Assembly: GCA_023634235.1 (NCBI GenBank)
Contig: JAMKCF010000008.1
Span: 64,501 to 128,500 of the forward strand
Reading direction: 5' to 3'
Source of the DNA: Pisaster brevispinus
Taxonomy: Eukaryota; Echinodermata; Asteroidea; Forcipulatida; Asteriidae
Length of the DNA stretch: 64,000 bases
Positions within the stretch are counted from its first letter, which is position 1; every line of letters begins with the position of its first letter. Both the position numbers and the translations under genes were made by a program. Below are positions 57,905-64,000 of this stretch, in pieces. The notes under the pieces are model-generated. The model was not told the origin of the DNA. It did not search any database and was given only the letters and a program-made list of their open reading frames with translations.

Positions 57905-58817
57905 ATGGCTGGTGTGCTGCAGGGTGATACACTTGCGCCCTATTTATTTGTCATAGCCCTAGACTACGCTCTGAGGCGAGCAATCATGGGGAGTTAGGAG
58001 CTGCTGGGTTTCACTCTCTCACCAAGGCAAAGCAGACGGCTGAGTGCTGTTGTAGAGACAGACTTCGACTTTGCAGATGACATCGCTCTGGTCTCGGATT
58101 CGGTGCAAAAGGCACAAGCCCTGCTCCACACGGTGGAAAGTGAATGCAACAAGATTGGCCTGCCGATCAATGTCAAGAAGACGGAAGTCATGTGCTTTAA
58201 CATCGACACTGGGGATGTGAAAATCAACACCATGGATGGTACTACCCTTGCTGTGAGAGAAGACTTCATATACCTGGGCTCTCACATCAGATCAACAGAC
58301 AAGGACATCCGAGTAAGGAAAGCACAGGCTTGGAAGGCATGCCAAAACCTCAAGAAGTTCTGGAGGTCTATGATGCCGGACAAACTCAAGCGAGCTCTTT
58401 TCCGTGCATCCGTGGAGTCCATCCTACTCTACGGCTCTGAGGCATGGACCCTTACGACAAAGCAAGAGGCTTTGATGGCTGTTACACTCGCATGCTGAGG
58501 ATGGCTCTAGACGTGAGTTGGAGAGACAAAGTCAGCAACGGTGTGCTCTATGGCAACCTGCCAAGGATCTCTACAACTATCAGGCATAGGCGTCTGCGAC
58601 TGGCTGGACACTGCGTTCGACACCCAGATATAGCTGCAAGCCAACTCATTCTCTGGGAACCCACACATGGAGTAGCTTCTCGAGGTGGGCAGACGCTAAC
58701 CTACGTGGACCAATCGGTCGTGATACTGAGCTAACCTCTGCAGCTGAGATCAGGACAGCCATGGGAGATCGTGATGTGTGGCGTACTTTTGTTGCAGTCC
58801 GACGAGAGTCGACTTGA
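57905..58817 (+). pseudogene. Broken LINE reverse-transcriptase relic
   Basis: Reads AGVLQGDTLAPYLFVIALDYALRR, an in-frame stop, then FDFADDIALVSDSV (the FADD catalytic box), GLPINVKKTEVM, FIYLGSHI, LLYGSEAWTLT. A frameshift near 58460-58490 leads to MLRMALDVSW and RRLRLAGHCVRH; another near 58690 leads to RDVWRTFVAVRRES. These are reverse-transcriptase and C-terminal motifs of a non-LTR element. One stop and two frameshifts mean it is dead. The 5' half is missing. Confidence 0.88.
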
Positions 58818-60686
58818 TTGATAATATAGAAAAAATAAACACGCTTGTAAAATATTAGGACCATGTATAGTATTGCCTTCAACACCCCCGCCCCTCCCCA
58901 ACAAGCAATCGAGCGTGGAAGCGACGCGATTCTGATCACGTCAAACTTCTCCATTCATTCATTCATTCATTCATCAATGATTTATTTAAAACAACATTTA
59001 CAAATCGCGGCATCCTGTATGGACTGCTTCGCTTCAGTACTCAATGAACAGGAACTAATGAAAAATCTGATCTCAAGCTTTTCCTGATTAGCAGAGTCCT
59101 GATTCCTGTTTAATGATTGTTATAGTTTTTGAGTATTTGGGGGGGGGGGGGTTTGGGGGGTGTCGATTTCACGTGGGTGTTCTGTGCGAGGGTTATTGGG
59201 CTTTACAAAGATCACCAACTAATTTGAATACAAACGTTATTGCTTACATATTATGATTTTTATACAGCCCTTCAAAACGATATTCGTCGTTTTTTTCTTA
59301 GATCTCAATCGGGGGCGTGGTAGGGGCAAGGCCCGCCCCACCCAATGATTACGCCAATGCAACAGTGTATTTATGAAGTGAAGGGATTGCTGACTTGCCG
59401 TAGCCCTTTAGGCCCCTCGCCAAGTTTATTGGTTCACACGCCTCCCGGTTCGTGCAGTAACTACCTGTCCGTTATTGTTGGTTATTACTCGACTATCCCG
59501 ATTCTCCATTTCCGTACACTATCATTACCATCGAACATTAGCGGGCGCTGTTACGGAAACCTCTATCGGTTGAGTGTGCACGGTTTTTAAAGGGGTAAGA
59601 ACGTTTTGCACCAAGATTAATAAACCTGACGTGCCGAGTGCATATTCTTAACAGTAATAACTTTCGGCAGGACAAAATAATAAAAGATTGTCCGGTCAGA
59701 CTCGGATGCTATTCTTCACTATTGTTTATTATAACCGAACTAGTTTCTCACACAAATTAAGTTATTCAGTCGAATACGTTTATCTTCAAACTGGAAATTT
59801 AAATTAAACGTGTTGGAATATTACTGCATAGCAAGGGGAAACATAATTAAAACAAAATAGATGTACTTCCATATTGATAATCTTTCAATTAAACTCATAC
59901 TCACGAAGTGGTGAAATTATTGCCTTAACACAGACATTAATCAGCTGCACTATCATAATATATCCTATTATGAAATCAAGTTAATTATTACCAATCCATG
60001 ATTTGTTCTTGTTTGCCAAGACACATGCAAACATTCACACTTTATTTTCAATAATTAAAAAATATATTTCATCGTTGCTACTAAATACAAACAACTATTT
60101 TTCAATGAAAATAGAATTTCCGTTCGCGTCAATTGTACGTGCCACACTGTTAACACATGATACTAAACAGTTGGTAATTTTACATTATAGCTCAAACCTA
60201 ACAGAGGGCGAGTAGCACCACTTTAGTTGTCTAAAACCCGACATAACCAAATAAAACAATTAAATTATTGTCATGCTTTATCACCTGGCAACTCAACGGA
60301 TGATCTGAAGGCGCAAAGTAACGAGTTTAAACCTAGATACAAACTTGCATTATAGATTTATATTATTTACAATGATGTTCCATGATTGGGCTCATTGTTG
60401 CAAAAAATAAATAAGAATATCTTTCTGGATTTGATTCTAACCTACTACGACCATTACTTGAAAAGGAACAGAAGGAAACATTAATAACAGTAAAATACGA
60501 GAAAATAACCTCATGCACGATAAAACAAAATCATAGAGTTGGATGGAGGAGCATGAAGCCGTTGATGCACAAAATAACTATTTCTTATATGCAGTCCCTA
60601 TAGGTTCTCACTAAGAACTTGAATTAAAAATAAGTCACTTGTCCAAGCAAAAGTTTCCTCATGTGAGGGGATTTTTTTTTAAATTT
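58818..60686. other. Intergenic stretch between LINE relic and carbonic anhydrase 3' end
   Basis: Contains an (ATTC)n tract (58951-58978) and a long G-run (about 59136-59160). The rest shows nothing I can name. Confidence 0.6.
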
Positions 60687-60692
60687 TTTATT
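60687..60692 (-). terminator. Candidate polyadenylation signal of the carbonic anhydrase gene
   Basis: AATAAA on the minus strand about 92 nt past the stop codon (60784-60786). The position is right for a short 3' UTR, but the surrounding A/T-rich sequence makes chance matches likely. Confidence 0.45.
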
Positions 60693-60783
60693 CCAATGAC
60701 AAAATAACTGTCATTGCCGCATGTTAAGGGGAAACTATGGCTACCACCTGTTGTCACTTCCAACTACTAAGACATTCTGGAGC

Positions 60784-63559
60784 CTAGGCCTGGAAAGATG
60801 CTGTAACCACACGTCCGTTCAGTGGCATAGTTGGGCGGTAATTATCACACATATTGTCTGAATCGTTGCAGCATGGAGTCTCCCCCTTGCAATAGCTCAA
60901 TAAACCCCTCAAAGCACTTATCTACAGAACAAACCACAGAAATACTATTAAGTAAAATCCGTTAGTGCATTAGTCTGGAGAAGAGCACTTGAACATCTGG
61001 CTCAAAACGATCAGATTCGTAGACATGCACAGAACCTCCGAACCAGTTGATATTGCGCCCTCTACCGGTGACTTATACAAAAACAGCATCGCCAATAAAG
61101 ACTATTAATGCATACAAAAGGAGGACCTGATACTACTCAATGTTTCGACACTTTTATCAGTAAGAGTACCAAAATAAGATAAAATATATATTTGGAGGAG
61201 TGATGTGATTTTCAACATTAGAAACTTATTTCACTGTAAAAAAAATCTGCAGCCTTAGACAAATTTGAGGCAATGGTAAATTAATTGACTCTTTAGGCTT
61301 CCAATAATATGCTGCTGTCCTATAGTAATATTTTGCCTTCGTGGCGACACAACATGACCTTCAGTATAGATTAAAAGTTAAAAGGTTACGTGACCTACCT
61401 GTTCAGCAGACACCTCCACTGGTTCCCTGTAGATGATAAATCGTGCACTCTCATAACACGGTGGAGTTGTCAGGGATCCTTCATACGTCCAATAATCCGT
61501 TTTGTTTTCTAAATGTTTGCAATACACCAGGGAATAATACGAGTCAATCGTGTTTTATAAGTGACCGTGATGCAGTCATTGCGTCCACTAAATTAAAATA
61601 ATTACAATTATGGAAGCATGTTTGACAAAGTCTTCTAGGTTTTTGCAAAAAATAATCAACTTCTTGCTCACTTAAAATAAAATAATTGTAACGGGGCTTC
61701 CAACCATGTTTCCAAACGGCAACAATTGAGAGCTGTACACCCGAAATTCCCAGGACTTACCAGGCAGAAGGCTAAGCGCATCAAATGCTTCTTGAATACT
61801 GAATTTATCATTCTAGGAAACAAGCACAACACCATAGACACTCAATTATTATTTCTCAAAAAATGGAAGTAGTCAATTATGCTTTTAAAATAACTGTCAA
61901 GCAGAATACACGCATTATTCATCACAATGATAATAAAATCTAATGAAGTACCTTGCATTTGACACTGTTCAATAGCGCCACCAACTTGGTCCAGGCAGGA
62001 TGCTCCTTGCCAACTTTGATGAATGCTGTTAGTACAGCTAAACCTTTGTCTTTTGGCAAAGCTTCACCAACAGCCTTGAAAATATCAGTATTCCAATGAA
62101 CTAGATGAAGCTAATGAGAGAGACCGGAAAAAGGGCCACACACCAAAATCTGATTATGAACAATAACATTAGTTTGTTTAGTCTATCCCGTACATTTTAA
62201 CACACGCCTGCCCACACGCCTCCCACACATTTAACACATTATATATCTACACATCAGTAATATTCAAGATTCTACATTTCTAATTACAATAAACAAACGC
62301 GTTTTATTGATACGTCTGCACGGCTAGCTTGTTTATATACGCGATGGTTTGCCTTGTGGTAAGGTGATTTTTCAGGCAATAGTTGTATAGTTACAACAGT
62401 GCTTTAGAGTATAAAGTTATATAACTCAGCTGAATTATATTGAATTATAGTCATAAATTTATCTTCAGTTGAGGCATTGGAAGATCTTGTCAAATAGGTA
62501 GAACATGAACCATTCTTGATGAAAAATATTTTCTAATCATTCTTTCTTTTCTTTTTCCCGTTTTTGTTTCTTTCCCCCCTTTTTTGGGGGGGGAGTGGCA
62601 ATTTATCTTCTCTAGATGATGTTGCTAACAAATCCAGCATCTTAAAAAGGAAAGGGCTACTTGGCAGATGCGATGGTAACCTCTTAAAATCACCCTCAAA
62701 TTCATTTGCCTACCCCAAGCCAGACTGATTTGAATTTGCTGGATCGGGACCATACCTACCTCAGCATCATAGGGTTTACCGTCCACTGTATGTTCAGAGC
62801 CTTGACCATCTTTGCTTCCCCAGTGGAAATGGAACTGAGCAAATCGGTAGTTGTGCTCCAAAGGTCCCCCGCTCATATCTTCAAACAAACACGATTAGGA
62901 CAAGTTAATTTACCCTGACCAAACCGCCTATCAGTTATAATATCAAGCAAAATAGTACATTGCTGTCTTTTCCATCGTCTATGACTTGAGCCATTATCAA
63001 AATTGACTTACTTAAACTCAAAATCTGTTCATTTGAACTGTTTATTAAAAAAATTATTTTCCAATGACGTTTTTGCTAATAGAACATCAAGCAAATGTGT
63101 TGTAAAGCACCTCGGGGTTGGATCAGCGTGAGGCGCTCAACAAATCTAGTTATTGATAGTTGTTAAAAGTTTCAGAGGGCTTAAGAATTTCATGGGGATA
63201 ACACCAAAAACAACCGGCACTTGAATGTGAAAGTTTTGTTCCGACGTCAGCAAGAATAGAGACTGCTTATGCTAAATGCCTCATCTGTACATAAGTATAC
63301 ACGTTATTATTCTCTAAAACAATAGTTCTAACCGTTTCTTGTAATGTTATTAAAGGATATGCATTGTTCTTACTCGTGTCACTGCTATCGATGTTGACCT
63401 GTACAGTATGACCGTTATTCACAACATCAGCACAGCGAGCTGGGGTGAGTTTGAGGGGTCCAAAAGCAGCGTCGACCCGGGCATCCTTTGTAACGATATT
63501 GATGGGTGATTGACGTTTCCCATTGGCATCAGGGAACTTCTCACACCAATGAGTTGGTC
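60784..63559 (-). CDS. Alpha-carbonic anhydrase, CA2-like (first coding exon missing from the window)
   Basis: Interconverts CO2 and bicarbonate with a zinc-bound hydroxide. Six exons, with consistent phases: 63374-63559, 62760-62878, 61952-62110, 61761-61812, 61399-61508, 60784-60921. The first visible exon starts (G)[21 protein letters not shown], the same place where intron 1 of vertebrate cytosolic CA genes falls. All catalytic residues are present: the proton-shuttle His in NNGHTV, zinc ligands in FHFHWG and SEHTV, and the Thr of LTTPP. Visible length is 253 residues against about 260 for the family, so only about ten N-terminal residues are missing. The C-terminus ends [20 protein letters not shown]. 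The regions equal to vertebrate exons 4 and 5 are fused, and the segment around LLPE is split off in a 52-bp exon. Cytosolic location is likely but unproven because the N-terminus is unseen. Confidence 0.93.
63085..63165 (+). repeat. LINE/SINE-like 3' end fragment in carbonic anhydrase intron
   Basis: The pattern TGTAAAGCACCTCGGG, then GAGGCGCTCAACAAATC and TTATTGATAGTT is the usual 3' end signature of many animal LINE/SINE families (AAAGCGC...GGCGCTATATAAAT). Confidence 0.5.
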
Positions 63560-64000
63560 CTAAAAGACAGAGTAATTAACATAGCATTAAAAAACATCAC
63601 ATTTTATTCCGTTTGGTATGCTGAAACCGTTTCCTCAAGACTTCTCTTCCTCTCGGTGACATAATCACACCCTCCTCCAATTCCATCTAACAAGCCCAGG
63701 TACGCCAAAATGACACAAATGCACGTGTGCTCTGGTCTCTGCTTTCAAGTTAGTCAATTTCCTGATTTCTCTACAGGATAAATATAATATCCTGTTTTCA
63801 TTCCAATAATATGGAGCTTCGAAGGTAAAAAGTCTTTATAGCAGTGATGTATAGGTAGACACTCCATTCGTACAATAAAACAGGCTAGCGCCTTTTCGCC
63901 CTATATTGACTATTTTTAGATTGAACAGTTTCGACGAATGGTTTTAACCCTGCCTGTTAAAGTTGGCGCCTCCCATAATGGCGGGAAATGAAAAGTTATT
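63560..64000. other. Upstream side of the first visible carbonic anhydrase exon
   Basis: The short first coding exon expected for a CA2-like gene (about ten residues) could not be recognised here; it is probably beyond the right edge. No repeat or other gene was seen. Confidence 0.5.

Noticed and set aside
58103..58734. Intact host gene in the intergenic region
   Set aside because: The frame is a LINE reverse transcriptase with an upstream stop and two frameshifts.

Overview
The window is a piece of an animal nuclear genome: AT-rich, with many short exons separated by GT-AG introns, tRNA-derived SINEs, LINE fragments, MITE-like elements and simple repeats. The proteins and repeats suggest a marine invertebrate deuterostome. 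An echinoderm, perhaps a sea star, is my best guess, but no marker here proves the species.

Almost everything from base 168 to 55741 is one gene on the minus strand: an axonemal outer-arm dynein heavy chain of the DNAH5/DNAH8 (gamma heavy chain) type. I could place 72 consecutive exons. Their splice phases all match and their lengths add to 12909 nt, a continuous frame of 4303 codons from the start methionine (55741) to a point inside the C-terminal domain. The last part of the gene (by comparison with human DNAH5, a little over 300 residues) lies beyond the left edge. In transcript order the gene runs: start exon (55.6-55.7 kb), 8.7 kb first intron, tail (46.9-33.0 kb), linker (32.8-26.4 kb), AAA1 (25.5-23.0 kb), AAA2 (22.7-20.2 kb), AAA3 (19.9-15.9 kb), AAA4 (15.5-13.7 kb), stalk with microtubule-binding tip (12.8-7.4 kb), AAA5 plus buttress (6.7-4.7 kb), AAA6 and start of the C-terminal domain (4.3-0.17 kb).

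From 55742 to 60783 lies intergenic DNA with a broken LINE reverse-transcriptase relic. From 60784 to 63559, also minus strand, are six exons of an alpha-carbonic anhydrase with an intact active site; its first coding exon is not recognisable and is probably off the right edge. The two genes have unrelated jobs (ciliary motor; CO2 hydration) and nothing shows that they work together.

The most unusual observation is in the dynein introns. At three separate places a tandem duplication spans an exon-intron junction and copies a splice site: 11 extra copies of the exon 57 acceptor (10 keeping AG) in the microtubule-binding region, two extra copies of the exon 37 acceptor, and one extra copy of the exon 6 donor that would add exactly 24 in-frame residues. 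Exon 17 is also flanked by ~220-bp direct repeats. An RFX X-box match sits in intron 1, about 430 bp inside the start codon, as would suit a motile-cilium gene.
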